This document shows, in pieces, positions 1 to 8,994 of a stretch of 64,000 nt of DNA. Under the pieces are notes generated by a model that made no database searches, was not told the DNA's origin, and saw only the letters and a program-made list of their open reading frames with translations. The position numbers were made by a program, and so were the translations under genes. The stretch's first letter is position 1, and each line of letters begins with the position of its first letter. Origin of the DNA: Mesoflavibacter sp. (lineage in GTDB: Bacteria; Pseudomonadota; Alphaproteobacteria; UBA8366; Aestuariispiraceae); the NCBI GenBank assembly GCA_017792345.1, contig CP051228.1:1-64000 (forward strand), given 5' to 3'.

Positions 1-28
1 CTCACCCTTCGGCGGCGCAATAATAAGC

Positions 29-74
29 ATGCCGGAATTCTGTTTTCAATAGAATCCGGTAGGATTCCCGGCAT
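29..74 (-). other. Competing hairpins in the tolB-pal spacer
   Basis: Read on the minus strand, the segment at 41-29 can pair either with 59-51 (CCGGATTCT against AGAATTCCGG, one bulge) or with 74-64 (ATGCCGGGAAT, one bulge). The two pairings exclude each other. The site lies downstream of tolB, and an SD-like GAAGGGTGAG ends at the window edge, so pal probably starts just outside. No T-run follows, so this is not a simple terminator. It could be an mRNA processing or attenuation element; that is inference. Confidence 0.3.
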
Positions 75-131
75 ATTTCCTAATCTGTAGCAATTGTGTC
101 CAGGTGCCGTTCGATCCCTTGATGGTTAACG

Positions 132-1457
132 TCAGCGGTTGAGGGGTGACCAGGCCGGATCCGCCGCCAGTCCCGGCGTCGGGATGCGTCGCTCATTGTA
201 CCCGGTCACGTCGATGGAATAGAGAAACGTCGTGGCGTCGTCGCCGCGCGTCTCGCGATAGTACATCAACACACGACCATTGGGCGACCAGGTCGGGCCC
301 TCATTGTGGTAGCCCTGGACCAGCAAGCGCTCGCCGGTGCCGTCCGGCCGCATGACGCCGATATAGAACTGGCCCTGCAGAATCTTCGTGAAGGCGATCA
401 GGTCCCCGCGCGGCGACCAGACCGGCGTGCCATAGCGCCCTTCCCCAAAGCTGATACGGTGCTGATTGCTGCCGTCGGCATTCATGACATAGATCTGCTG
501 CGACCCGCCGCGGTCTGATTCGAACACGATCCGCTGTCCGTCGGCCGAGAAACTGGGCGAGGTGTCGATCGACGGGTCGTTGGTCAGGCGCGTCGACTGC
601 CGCGTGCGCAGATCCATCACGTAGATCTCGGAATTGCCGCGTTCCTCATAGGTCAGGACGACACGGTTCCCGTCCGGCGAAAAGCGCGGCGAGAAGGTCA
701 TGCCGTTGAATGGGCCCAACACTTCCCGGCGCCCGGTCTCCAGGTTGAACAGGTAAACGCGCGGCGTGTTGTTGTAGAAATCCAAATAGACGATTTCCTT
801 GCGCGCCGGCGAGAAGCGCGGTTTCACGACCAGGCTGCTGCCATCCGTCAGGAAGCGGTGACCGGCGCCGTCCTGGTCCATGATGGCCAGCCGATGGGTC
901 CGGTTATCCTTCGGGCCGCTTTTGGCGACATAGACGATCTGGCTGTCGAAATAGCCGTCCTCGCCGGTGATGCGCTTATAGATCGCGTCGGACACGACAT
1001 GGGCGACGCGCCGCCAATTGACGCTGTCCGCGGAATAGCGGCGGCCCAGCATGTGTTCGGCGGCGAACACGTCCCACAGCCGGAATTCGACGGTAACCCG
1101 ACCATCGGCCTCGACCGTTACCTTGCCGCTGACCAGCGCCTGAGCGTCGATCTTGCGCCAGGAGTCGAAGCGCGGCCGGACGGCCAGGCTCTTGGAATCC
1201 TGGTTGAAGGCCGCGCGGTCGATGGCGCGGAAGAGGCCGGAATTGACCAGGTTGGCCTGGACCACATCGGCGATCTGACGCCCCAATTCCCCTTCCTGCT
1301 GATTGAGGCCGAAGAATTCCGGGATCGCGATCGGCAGGGGTTCGATATTGCCGCGCGTGATGTCGATGCGGACTTCCGCGCCGGCGGGGGCGGACGGCAG
1401 TCCGACCGCGACAAGGGTCAGGATCAATGCCAAAGAGGTCACGAAGGCGCGTTTCAT
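132..1457 (-). CDS. tolB: Tol-Pal system periplasmic protein TolB
   Basis: TolB is the periplasmic part of the Tol-Pal envelope machine and binds Pal and other partners during outer-membrane constriction. The product is 441 aa, normal for the family. A signal peptide covers roughly residues 1-27 (cut near GAEV). An N-terminal alpha/beta domain follows, and from about residue 170 come repeated propeller blades with PRFSPDG-, PSFSADG- and PTWSPNG-type motifs. I start at MKRAF (1457) rather than the ATG six bases earlier, because GAGG then sits six bases upstream. It lies downstream of tolA with a 73-bp gap and is the last tol gene before the expected pal. Confidence 0.95.
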   Translation of the reverse strand: MKRAFVTSLALILTLVAVGLPSAPAGAEVRIDITRGNIEPLPIAIPEFFGLNQQEGELGRQIADVVQANLVNSGLFRAIDRAAFNQDSKSLAVRPRFDSWRKIDAQALVSGKVTVEADGRVTVEFRLWDVFAAEHMLGRRYSADSVNWRRVAHVVSDAIYKRITGEDGYFDSQIVYVAKSGPKDNRTHRLAIMDQDGAGHRFLTDGSSLVVKPRFSPARKEIVYLDFYNNTPRVYLFNLETGRREVLGPFNGMTFSPRFSPDGNRVVLTYEERGNSEIYVMDLRTRQSTRLTNDPSIDTSPSFSADGQRIVFESDRGGSQQIYVMNADGSNQHRISFGEGRYGTPVWSPRGDLIAFTKILQGQFYIGVMRPDGTGERLLVQGYHNEGPTWSPNGRVLMYYRETRGDDATTFLYSIDVTGYNERRIPTPGLAADPAWSPLNR

Positions 1458-1530
1458 TCCCATCCTCGCTTGGCCCGGTCAGGGCCGATTTGAAAGCATT
1501 TCCGTATCGTCATTCGTCATCCGCCGACGC

Positions 1531-2517
1531 TCAGAACACCATATCCCGAGGCGAGAATGTCAGAATGATCTTATTCCATTCGCCAAATTTGCCATCCGGC
1601 AGTTTCAGCGGCTGACACCGCAAGACCGCCCGCACGACGCTTTCCCCGAACTGCTTAGTAGCCGATTCCGACAATTCTGTGACGTTGGCCGTCCCCACCG
1701 TCTTGTCGGGGTTCATGACAATTTCGACCACGGCCTGCATGTCCTGGACATTGGCCGCGCCGACCGGCGGGTTCCAGCAGCGCACGATCTGATCACGCAC
1801 CACGGCCAGTTCGGAATCGGTCAGCCCCGGAGACGAAACGCGGGTTTGGGCCGGTTGCGGCTGCTGTTGCTGTCGGCTCAACGCCGCTGCGACGGCATCG
1901 TTCAGTGTCGTCTTTTCCTTTTCCTTCTCCGGCGGCGGCGGCGGCGGTTTGTCCTCGACCTTCGCCAACGTGTTCAGAACCGACGACGCCAGATCGCGCT
2001 TCGGCTTGTCCGGCTCCGGCGGCTTCGCCGGCGGCTGGAAAGCCGGTGCGGGCGGTGTCGGCGCGGGCGGCGGTTCCGGCGCGGGTTCCGGCTTCGGCTC
2101 AGGTTTCGGCTCCGGCTTAGGTTCCGGTTCCGGGATGGGCTCCGGTTTCGGCTCGGGCACAGGCTCCGGTTCCGGGGTCGGTTCTGGCACCGGTTCCGGT
2201 TCAGGCTGCGGCTCGGGTTCCGGCGGCGGTGGCGGCGGTGGCGGCGGCGGTGGTGGCGGCGGTGGCGCAGGGGGCGGCGGCGGAGGTGGCGGCGGCGGTT
2301 CCGGCTTCGGCTCAGGTTCCGGCTTCGGCTCCGGCGCGGGCTTGGGTTCCGGGACTGGCGCAGGCGGCGCTTCGGCGATTTCGGCCTCGGCGACGACCTC
2401 GAAAGATTGCTCGCTGCCCAGCTCCACCAAATCCCGATCGCTGCTCGGCCATTGGATGACGGCGGCGATCAGGATCGCAATGTGAAACAGAATGGAGAAG
2501 ACCACAGGGCCGCGCAT
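1531..2517 (-). CDS. tolA: TolA-like energy-transducing protein with poly-proline region
   Basis: This is TolA by position between tolR and tolB and by architecture: an N-terminal membrane anchor (about residues 5-23), a long periplasmic linker, and a C-terminal domain with WNPP and a paired-Cys motif (RCWNP ... LRCQP). TolA links the TolQR motor to the outer membrane. The length is 328 aa. The linker is not the usual Ala/Lys helix: it is PEPKPEP repeats plus runs of exactly 10 and then 15 consecutive prolines separated by one Ala, encoded at 2221-2298. Such runs stall ribosomes unless EF-P helps. The gene is in the same minus-strand operon as tolR (26-bp gap). Confidence 0.9.
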   Translation of the reverse strand: MRGPVVFSILFHIAILIAAVIQWPSSDRDLVELGSEQSFEVVAEAEIAEAPPAPVPEPKPAPEPKPEPEPKPEPPPPPPPPPPAPPPPPPPPPPPPPPPEPEPQPEPEPVPEPTPEPEPVPEPKPEPIPEPEPKPEPKPEPKPEPAPEPPPAPTPPAPAFQPPAKPPEPDKPKRDLASSVLNTLAKVEDKPPPPPPEKEKEKTTLNDAVAAALSRQQQQPQPAQTRVSSPGLTDSELAVVRDQIVRCWNPPVGAANVQDMQAVVEIVMNPDKTVGTANVTELSESATKQFGESVVRAVLRCQPLKLPDGKFGEWNKIILTFSPRDMVF

Positions 2518-2543
2518 GATGAACGTCGTCCGTCCTTAAACCC

Positions 2544-3002
2544 TTATTGCGCCTTGGAACTCTGGGCGTCAGGCAGTTTGGCCAGCAGCGCCACTTTCTT
2601 GAACCCGGCCGCGCTGATCTGACCCATGACCTCCATGACGCGTCCGTATTGGATCGACGCGTCGCCGCGCACAAAGACGCGGATATCCGGATTGGCCCCA
2701 TGGGTCGCGACCAGGGTCGCCACCAGGCGCGGCAGATCCGTCGGCTCCTCGTCCAGGAAGACGTCGCCGTCCTTGTTCACGGTGACGATCAACGGCTCGT
2801 CACTGTCGTTCAGGGTCGCGGCCTCGGTCTTCGGCAGGTCGACCGGAACGCCGACCGACAGAAGCGGCGCCGTCACCATGAAGACGATCAGCAGGACCAG
2901 CATCACGTCCACAAAGGGCGTGACGTTGATTTCGGAGACCGGGCGGTAGCGCTTGCGGCGCAGCCCGGGGCGGATGCCGCTATGATCCAGATGAGCGCCC
3001 AT
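2544..3002 (-). CDS. tolR: Tol-Pal system protein TolR (ExbD/TolR family)
   Basis: TolR pairs with TolQ to form the inner-membrane proton-driven motor that energises TolA. The 152-aa protein has a short cytoplasmic N-terminus, one transmembrane helix (about residues 24-45, starting INVTPFVDVMLVLLIVF) carrying the essential membrane Asp, and a periplasmic domain ending LLAKLPDAQ. It begins five bases after the end of the tolQ reading frame. The gene itself looks intact, so the tolQ lesion next door does not extend into it. Confidence 0.95.
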   Translation of the reverse strand: MGAHLDHSGIRPGLRRKRYRPVSEINVTPFVDVMLVLLIVFMVTAPLLSVGVPVDLPKTEAATLNDSDEPLIVTVNKDGDVFLDEEPTDLPRLVATLVATHGANPDIRVFVRGDASIQYGRVMEVMGQISAAGFKKVALLAKLPDAQSSKAQ

Positions 3003-3007
3003 CGCGA

Positions 3008-3990
3008 TCAGCCCCGATCGTCGAGCTGACGCGAGATGATCGCGCCGAACTCACCCGAGAAGCTTTCCAGCCGCCCGGCATAACGGCCCAGGTCGGAGGA
3101 CAGCTTGTTGAAAGCCAAAGTCGCGGGAATGGCCGCGACCAGCCCCAGCGCCGTGGCGAACAGGGCCTCCGCGATCCCCGGCGCAACGACGGCCAGGCTG
3201 GTCTGGTTTGTGGCGGCGATGGAGGAGAAGGAATTCATGATCCCCCAAACCGTGCCGAACAATCCGACGAAGGGCGCCGCCGACCCGACCGACGCCAGGA
3301 AGGGCAGATACCGTTCCAGCTTGTCGATCTCGACAGCTTGTTGAAAGCCAAAGTCGCGGGAATGGCCGCGACCAGCCCCAGCGCCGTGGCGAACAGGGCC
3401 TCCGCGATCCCCGGCGCAACGACGGCCAGGCTGGTCTGGTTTGTGGCGGCGATGGAGGAGAAGGAATTCATGATCCCCCAAACCGTGCCGAACAATCCGA
3501 CGAAGGGCGCCGCCGACCCGACCGACGCCAGGAAGGGCAGATACCGTTCCAGCTTGTCGATCTCGCGGTTCATGGTCAGTTGCATCATCCGTTCGATCCG
3601 CTGCTGCAGCCCGACCGCGGATCCGGAGGATACCCGTCCGGCCGAGCGCTCCCATTCCCGCATGGCGGAGGAGAAGACCGACGACATCGGATCGGCGGGA
3701 TATTGCCCGATCCGCCCGTACAGTTCCTCCAGCGAACCGCCCGACCAGAAGGCGTCTTCGAACTTGTTGGCCAGGCGCGCCATGCGGCGGAACCGCAGGG
3801 ATTTCTCGAAGATGATCGCCCAGGTCCAGATCGAGGCGAGGATCAAAATGATCATCACGATCTTGACGACCACATCCGCCTGAAGGAACAGCGAGAAGAT
3901 CGACAATTCATGTCCGCCGACCGGCAACTGACCGGCGATTACCGTATCGAGGATACCGGAGGGGGCCGCGCCGCCCGTTTGCTCTTCCAT
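3008..3990 (-). pseudogene. tolQ: tolQ interrupted by a 233-bp tandem duplication
   Basis: TolQ is the MotA/ExbB-like channel subunit of the Tol motor. From 3990 the frame reads normal TolQ to residue 220: TM1 about 40-60, TM2 about 152-175, TM3 about 194-216. It then runs into a second, exact copy of 233 bp. Because 233 is not a multiple of three, the protein leaves frame and stops at 3235 after 31 unrelated residues (251 aa total). Removing one copy restores a 249-aa TolQ ending ISRQLDDRG. All three membrane helices survive; only the last 29 residues (cytoplasmic tail) are replaced. The product could therefore be partly active if the duplication is real. An assembly error would look the same. 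Confidence 0.85.
3099..3564. repeat. Exact 233-bp tandem direct duplication inside tolQ
   Basis: Bases 3099-3331 and 3332-3564 are identical by eye over the full unit, with one further matching base at the junction. There are no target-site signatures or inserted element, so the junction has essentially no microhomology beyond that base. Perfect identity means a very recent event, an expandable short tandem duplication, or a misassembly. Confidence 0.95.
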
Positions 3991-3993
3991 GGT

Positions 3994-4431
3994 CTACCCT
4001 TTTCCTTCTTCTTGGACGCCACAGACACCGACCAGAGCCTGGCGCACATGCGGCGGCAGACGCGACGGGCGTCCCGAGGCGTCTACCACTCCCAACGTGA
4101 CGGCCAATTCGCACAAGATCGTGTCATTTCTAAGGACATATTGGGCCATCTCGAACTTCGCCCCATGCACTCGGGTCAGCCGCGTTTCCACCCTCAAAAG
4201 GTCGTCCAACCGCGCCGGTTTGAGATAGTCCACTAGGCAGCGCCGGACAACGAAACCGAGTCCGTGATCCTGTGCCATGGCGCGATGATCGTGCCCCAGA
4301 TCACGCAGGAATTCGGTCCGTCCGCGCTCTGCGAATTTCAGGTAGTTGGCGTAATAGACGATGCCGCCGGAATCCGTGTCCTCGTAATATACGCGGATAT
4401 CCGTGCTGTGCGCTGCGCCCTTACTTGCCAT
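3994..4431 (-). CDS. ybgC: Tol-Pal-associated acyl-CoA thioesterase YbgC
   Basis: A hot-dog-fold thioesterase of the YbgC/4HBT family, 145 aa, usual size. The family signature [17 protein letters not shown] includes the conserved Asp of the active site. YbgC hydrolyses acyl-CoA or acyl-ACP thioesters and is nearly always encoded with tolQRAB, as here: the stop lies three bases before tolQ. Its start overlaps the end of ruvB by 11 bp, which suggests translational coupling within one long ruvCAB-tol transcript. Confidence 0.93.
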   Translation of the reverse strand: MASKGAAHSTDIRVYYEDTDSGGIVYYANYLKFAERGRTEFLRDLGHDHRAMAQDHGLGFVVRRCLVDYLKPARLDDLLRVETRLTRVHGAKFEMAQYVLRNDTILCELAVTLGVVDASGRPSRLPPHVRQALVGVCGVQEEGKG

Positions 4432-5491
4432 TGCCGGTCCCGTCCGCCGGGGCGGCCTTCTGCAACAGGTCCAACTGCGCGGCCGTCGTGGCGGGCATGT
4501 CGAGACCGATATAGGACCAGCCTTGCCGCGTCAGCATGCGGCCGCGCGGCGTGCGCTGCACAAGTCCCTGCTGGATCAGAAAGGGCTCCACGACCTCTTC
4601 CAACACATCGCGCTCATTCCCCAAAGCCGCGGCAAGGGTTTCCGCCCCGACCGGTCCGCCGCCGTAATTCTCCGCGATATTACTGAGGTAGCGCCGGTCC
4701 ATCGCGTCCAACCCGCGGGAATCCACATCCAGACGCAGCAGAGCCCGATCGGCGGCACCGGCATCGATCGCCCCCTCCCCCGCCACGGCGGCGAAGTCGC
4801 GGACTCGGCGCAGCAGACGGTTGGCGACGCGCGGCGTGCCCCGGCTGCGGCGGGCAACCTCGCGGGCACCGTCTTCGGTCATGTCCATGGACAGAACCCG
4901 CGCGGCGCGCCGGACGATTTCGGTCAGCTCGTCCTCGGTATAGAAATTCATATGCAGCGGAATGCCAAAGCGCTCGCGCAGCGGTGTGGTGATCAGACCG
5001 GCGCGCGTCGTCGCCGCGACCAGCGTGAATGGGGGCAGATCGATGCGCACGGACCGCGCTGCCGGCCCCTCCCCGATGATCAGGTCGAGCTGAAAATCCT
5101 CCATCGCCGGGTAGAGAATCTCTTCGACCGCCGGGGACAGGCGATGGATCTCGTCGATGAACAACACGTCGCGCGGCTGAAGATTGGTCAGCAGCGCCGC
5201 CAGATCGCCCGCCTTGGCGATGACCGGGCCGGAGGTCGCGCGGAAACCGACGCCCAGTTCGCGGCTGCCGATCTGGGCCAGGGTGGTCTTGCCCAGACCG
5301 GGCGGCCCATAGAACAGCACATGGTCCATCGCCTCGCCGCGCCCGCGCGCCGCGTCGACGAAGATCTTCAGGTTCTCCTTGACCGCACCTTGCCCCACGA
5401 ACTCCGCGAGGGTCAGCGGGCGCACGGTGCTGTCGCGCTGATCTTCCTCGGCCGCCTGCGGGCTGACCATGCGGCCGTCCATATCGCTCAT
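4421..5491 (-). CDS. ruvB: Holliday junction branch migration helicase RuvB
   Basis: The hexameric AAA+ motor that drives branch migration with RuvA at Holliday junctions. The 356-aa protein has Walker A ([13 protein letters not shown], about residue 60), Walker B/DEIH ([12 protein letters not shown]), sensor ATTRAG and the C-terminal winged helix ending in the GRMLTRQGW region. The start overlaps the ruvA stop by four bases (ATGA), as is common in this operon. Confidence 0.97.
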   Translation of the reverse strand: MSDMDGRMVSPQAAEEDQRDSTVRPLTLAEFVGQGAVKENLKIFVDAARGRGEAMDHVLFYGPPGLGKTTLAQIGSRELGVGFRATSGPVIAKAGDLAALLTNLQPRDVLFIDEIHRLSPAVEEILYPAMEDFQLDLIIGEGPAARSVRIDLPPFTLVAATTRAGLITTPLRERFGIPLHMNFYTEDELTEIVRRAARVLSMDMTEDGAREVARRSRGTPRVANRLLRRVRDFAAVAGEGAIDAGAADRALLRLDVDSRGLDAMDRRYLSNIAENYGGGPVGAETLAAALGNERDVLEEVVEPFLIQQGLVQRTPRGRMLTRQGWSYIGLDMPATTAAQLDLLQKAAPADGTGNGK

Positions 5492-6102
5492 CGGCTAAGT
5501 TCCTTGAGCGCGCCCCGGATCAGGGCGGAGACGTCGCCGCCGCCGTCGCGGGACGCCTTGGCGACCGCCGTGAAGGCCTCGCTGCGGCCATAGCCGAGAT
5601 TGATCAGGGCGGAAACCGCGTCCTCCGCGGCCCCGGCATCGGCCGCCGGCGCGGCATCGCCTTCTTTGGTGCCCTTGGCGGCGACCGGACCCAGCGCCAT
5701 GCCGCCGACCTTGTCCTTCAATTCCGCGACAACCCTTTGCGCCAGTTTCGGACCGACGCCGTTGGCGCGCGCCACAGCGGCCTTGTCCTGTGCCGCCACC
5801 GCCTGCACCAGCGCCTCGGGCGTCAGCACGGAAAGGATGGCCAGGGCGACCCGGGCGCCGACCCCCTGAACGGTCAGCAGCAGGCGGAACCAGTCGCGGT
5901 CGCCCCGGTCCAGGAAGCCATACAGATTGATGTGATCCTCGCGGACATGGGTTTCGATTTCCAATCGAACCGCCTCGCCCCGTCCCGGCAGTTTCCCCAG
6001 GGTCCGCGACGAGCAGTGGACCAGATAGCCGACGCCCCCGACATCGATGATCACGGTATCGTCGTCGACCTCGTCCAGGATGCCTTTCAGCCGCGCGAAC
6101 AT
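5488..6102 (-). CDS. ruvA: Holliday junction branch migration protein RuvA
   Basis: RuvA tetramers bind four-way junctions and load RuvB. The frame is open for 30 more codons upstream, but the family start [12 protein letters not shown] is at 6102, giving a normal 204 aa. Domain I is an OB fold, domain II has the helix-hairpin-helix pair ([16 protein letters not shown] and [13 protein letters not shown]), and domain III (about 155-204) is the RuvB-binding three-helix domain. It lies 10 bp after ruvC. Confidence 0.95.
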   Translation of the reverse strand: MFARLKGILDEVDDDTVIIDVGGVGYLVHCSSRTLGKLPGRGEAVRLEIETHVREDHINLYGFLDRGDRDWFRLLLTVQGVGARVALAILSVLTPEALVQAVAAQDKAAVARANGVGPKLAQRVVAELKDKVGGMALGPVAAKGTKEGDAAPAADAGAAEDAVSALINLGYGRSEAFTAVAKASRDGGGDVSALIRGALKELSR

Positions 6103-6112
6103 CCGAGCCCCC

Positions 6113-6616
6113 TCACCGCGCGCCGATGCCGGCGGCCCAGCGCCGGTCGGTGTCGGCGTGATGTCCGTGACAGATGGCAACGGCGAGGGCATCCGCCGCG
6201 TCCTCGCTGTCGGGATTGCAGCCGGGCAGCAGGGTACGGACCATGATGCCGATCTGATCCTTGGTCGCGCCGCCCGTTCCGACGACCGCCTGCTTCACCG
6301 ATTTCGCGGCGTATTCCGAGACGGGCAGGCCGAACAGTGCGGGCACCAACAGGACCACACCGCGCGCATGGCCCAGTTTCAAGGTCGTGCCCGGATTCTT
6401 GTTCAGGAAGGTTTCCTCGACCCCGGCCTCATCCGGCTGCCAGTCGCGGATGACCGCGCTTACGCCGTCATGAAGCGCCTTCAGACGGTCCGCCATGGCC
6501 CCGTCACTGGGCGGATGCACCGTCCCGCAGGCGACAAATCGCAGATGGCCGTCGCGGCTATCCACGACGCCCCAGCCGGTATGCCGGAGACCCGGATCGA
6601 GACCGAGAATGCGCAT
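6113..6616 (-). CDS. ruvC: Crossover junction endodeoxyribonuclease RuvC
   Basis: RuvC resolves Holliday junctions by symmetric nicking. The protein is 167 aa when started at MRILGLDPG (6616), which puts the catalytic Asp at residue 7 as in the family; the frame extends seven codons further upstream without resemblance. The acidic residues in the EETFLNKNPG and DAADALAVAICH segments complete the active site. It is the first gene of the ruvCAB trio, 59 bp downstream of the yebC-like gene. Confidence 0.95.
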   Translation of the reverse strand: MRILGLDPGLRHTGWGVVDSRDGHLRFVACGTVHPPSDGAMADRLKALHDGVSAVIRDWQPDEAGVEETFLNKNPGTTLKLGHARGVVLLVPALFGLPVSEYAAKSVKQAVVGTGGATKDQIGIMVRTLLPGCNPDSEDAADALAVAICHGHHADTDRRWAAGIGAR

Positions 6617-6675
6617 CGCTCTTACCAAACTCCCCAAACCATGCGGCCGCAGGCCGGGGCAAATTGCGCCTCGGC

Positions 6676-7428
6676 CTAGCCGTTCGCGATCTTTTCCATC
6701 ACCTCGTCGGAGATGTCGTAGTTCGCGTATACGTTCTGAACGTCGTCATTGTCGTCCAGATTGTCGAGCAGACGTAGCAGCGATTCTGCCGCGTCGCCAT
6801 CGACAGGTGTCAGATTCTGCGGTTTCCACACTAGCTTCGATTCGTCAGGCTCGCCGAAGCGTTCTTCCAACGCCTGGGAAACCTCACTCAAATCCTCCGC
6901 GGCGCAGATGATCTCATGCGCATCATCACCGCTGACGACATCTTCGGCCCCAGCTTCCAGTGCGGCCTCGAAGACAGTTTCGGCATCCGCCGCATCGCCT
7001 TTCAGAACGACCTGTCCGACCCGGTCGAACATGAAGGAAACGGAGCCGGTTTCCCCCATATTGCCGCCGCCCTTGTTGAAGATGGAGCGGATGTCCGCGG
7101 CCGAACGGTTTCTGTTATCGGTCAGGACGTCGACGATAATGGCGACGCCCGCCGGGCCATAGCCTTCATAGCGGATTTCCTCGTAATCCACGCCGTCGCC
7201 GCCGCCGGCGCCTTTCTGGATCGCGCGTTCGATATTGTCCTTGGGCATCGACTGGGCGCGCGCAGTCTGGATCGCCAGGCGCAGGCGCGAATTGGAATCC
7301 GGATCGCCGCCGCCCATTTTGGCGGCAACCATGATTTCCTTCCCCAGTTTCGCGAAGAGCTGCGCGCGCTTTTTGTCCTGCGCGCCCTTGCGGTGCATGA
7401 TGTTCTTGAATTTCGAATGGCCGGCCAT
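6676..7428 (-). CDS. yebC: YebC/PmpR family DNA-binding / translation-associated protein
   Basis: A 250-aa member of the YebC/PmpR family, which occurs just upstream of ruvC in many proteobacteria. Proteins of this family have been described as transcriptional regulators and, more recently, as helpers of ribosomes stalled at proline stretches. Start chosen at [15 protein letters not shown] (7428), the universal family N-terminus; the frame is open 73 codons further upstream but without homology. Motifs [15 protein letters not shown] and the acidic C-terminus are typical. The possible proline-stall role is notable given the poly-proline TolA in the same window. Confidence 0.94.
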   Translation of the reverse strand: MAGHSKFKNIMHRKGAQDKKRAQLFAKLGKEIMVAAKMGGGDPDSNSRLRLAIQTARAQSMPKDNIERAIQKGAGGGDGVDYEEIRYEGYGPAGVAIIVDVLTDNRNRSAADIRSIFNKGGGNMGETGSVSFMFDRVGQVVLKGDAADAETVFEAALEAGAEDVVSGDDAHEIICAAEDLSEVSQALEERFGEPDESKLVWKPQNLTPVDGDAAESLLRLLDNLDDNDDVQNVYANYDISDEVMEKIANG

Positions 7429-7633
7429 GGTCTCACCATACGGATGTCCGGCCCCGATCTGACATGGTCGGCCGGAAGGTTGATTGTCTTTTGCCGATAT
7501 CTCGCACAGATTAAATCTATTCGAACGGCCGGTCGGGATCGGTCCTATCCGCGAAGTTCGACCCCTCCGGCAATCGGCGGAGCAGTGATTATGCTCTTGC
7601 CGACGGTTTTGCAATGGCCGGATAGGAGAAACG

Positions 7634-7747
7634 ATGTTGCGTCGCAATACGATCCCTCGAACAATGAAGACTTGTATTGAGCGGCGTCTGGACCCTCCAG
7701 AGGTTCAAGATCGGACCCTACCCAGCTCTGCACAGGAAACAGCGTGA
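7634..7747 (+). CDS. Small ORF (37 codons) ahead of the response regulator
   Basis: ATG at 7634 is preceded by a strong Shine-Dalgarno AGGAG eight bases upstream. The frame encodes 37 residues, basic at first ([12 protein letters not shown]), and stops with TGA at 7745-7747, only seven bases before the response-regulator ATG. The regulator has no good ribosome site of its own at normal spacing, so translation of this small ORF may deliver ribosomes to it. I recognise no homologue. It may be a leader peptide or simply a real small protein; coding status is inferred from SD and spacing only. Confidence 0.4.
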   Translation: MLRRNTIPRTMKTCIERRLDPPEVQDRTLPSSAQETA

Positions 7748-7754
7748 TCAGCCG

Positions 7755-8237
7755 ATGGCCTTAGATTTCAGCCGCTTGAATGTGATGATTGTGGACGACA
7801 ATCCCCATATGCGGATCCTCATTCGCGATATTCTTTTGGGGTTTGGGGTTAAGGATGTCGTCGAATGTCCGGACGGGTCGGAAGCCATCTCCGAATTGCG
7901 GCACCGGCCTGCCGACATCGTCATCGCGGATTGGATGATGGAGCCTTTGGACGGTCTGGACTTTACCCGCCTGATCCGAACCGCGAATGACAGCCCCAGT
8001 CGATTTGTGCCGATCATCATGTTGACGGGACACACGGAACGCCATCGCATCGTCGAGGCCCGGGATGCGGGCGTCACCGAGTTTCTGGCAAAGCCGGTCA
8101 CCGCCAATGGTTTGTACGCGCGGCTCCGAAGCGTGGTCGAAAACCCGCGGCAATTCGTGCAGACGCAATCCTTCTCCGGCCCTGACCGTCGGCGCCGCAC
8201 AGAGGATGTCGACGGTCGCGACCGGCGCAAGGATTGA
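7755..8237 (+). CDS. Single-domain response regulator
   Basis: A CheY-like receiver of 160 aa with the expected residues: acidic pair D14/D15 (VDDN), phospho-acceptor D59 (IVIADWM), T91 (MLTGH) and K113 (LAKPVTA). No DNA-binding domain follows; instead there is a basic, charged tail (GPDRRRRTEDVDGRDRRKD). Start taken at MALDFSRLNV. It probably acts by protein-protein interaction or as a phosphate carrier. The two downstream genes encode Hpt-like proteins, which are natural phosphorelay partners; the linkage is inferred from adjacency. Confidence 0.88.
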   Translation: MALDFSRLNVMIVDDNPHMRILIRDILLGFGVKDVVECPDGSEAISELRHRPADIVIADWMMEPLDGLDFTRLIRTANDSPSRFVPIIMLTGHTERHRIVEARDAGVTEFLAKPVTANGLYARLRSVVENPRQFVQTQSFSGPDRRRRTEDVDGRDRRKD

Positions 8238-8308
8238 ACCTGACGACAATCGGGGTAGAATCAGTTCAAACAGTTGGGCCCTTTTGGATTATCGGATGTC
8301 AGGACGCG

Positions 8309-8821
8309 ATGAACGACGGTAACGGAAAGACCTCAAACGGAGCCGGTGCGCAGATTTTCTCGCCGCCGAACACCGTCCGGCAGAAGGTCACGGGCAGCGG
8401 CGGTCCGACACCGGAGATGCTGGCGAAAGCAGACGCTGCCATCAAAAAGATGACAGAGGACTATCCATCCTGGGCCATCAACGAAGTGGACCGTCTCGGT
8501 GAACTGATCCAGTCAGAGGCCGACGATCAGACGCGGGACCAGGAGCGCCTGAAGGAGGCGTACAAGCTGTCCCACGACATGCGTGGCCAGGGTGGCAGTT
8601 TCGGATATCCGATGATCACCGGTGTGGCCGGGTCCTTCTGTAGTTTCGTCAATTCCTTGGACGCGATCGACGGCAAGGCGGTCGATATCCTGCAAGCCCA
8701 TGTGAAGGCGATGCGGGCCGTGCTGCAGAATCGGATCGCCGGAGACGGCGGCCCGATCGGTGCAAAGATTCTGGACGGTCTGAACAAGGCCGTTGCGAAA
8801 TACGCCGCAAACAAGGGCTGA
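8309..8821 (+). CDS. Hpt-like phosphotransfer protein (copy 1)
   Basis: A 170-aa cytoplasmic protein whose second half resembles histidine-phosphotransfer domains: the helix YKLSHDMRGQGGSFGYP has a candidate phospho-His at residue 89. The start ATG at 8309 has AGGA five bases upstream. The N-terminal 30 residues are unlike copy 2; from GGPTPEMLAK on the two proteins are closely similar. It follows the response-regulator gene on the same strand with a 71-bp gap, consistent with a phosphorelay module. No histidine kinase is present nearby. Confidence 0.75.
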   Translation: MNDGNGKTSNGAGAQIFSPPNTVRQKVTGSGGPTPEMLAKADAAIKKMTEDYPSWAINEVDRLGELIQSEADDQTRDQERLKEAYKLSHDMRGQGGSFGYPMITGVAGSFCSFVNSLDAIDGKAVDILQAHVKAMRAVLQNRIAGDGGPIGAKILDGLNKAVAKYAANKG

Positions 8822-8994
8822 GTTCGCCCGAATTAACACTTAATAAATTTTCTTGCGGCAGATTGACGATCCATCCGGTTGGGTTGCGCCGTCTCTATTT
8901 TTCGTTTGAGCGCGAAGCCCGCCAAACCGGCGCCTATGCCGGTCCGGATTCGATTGTCGGTGCCCGACGGCAATGTGAACGCGAGTTATCCGGC

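Noticed and set aside
1303-2622. Long ORFs opposite tolA, including a Gly/Ser-rich one (1949-2485)
   Set aside because: They mirror the Pro/Glu repeats of TolA on the other strand; no start signals and low-complexity content.
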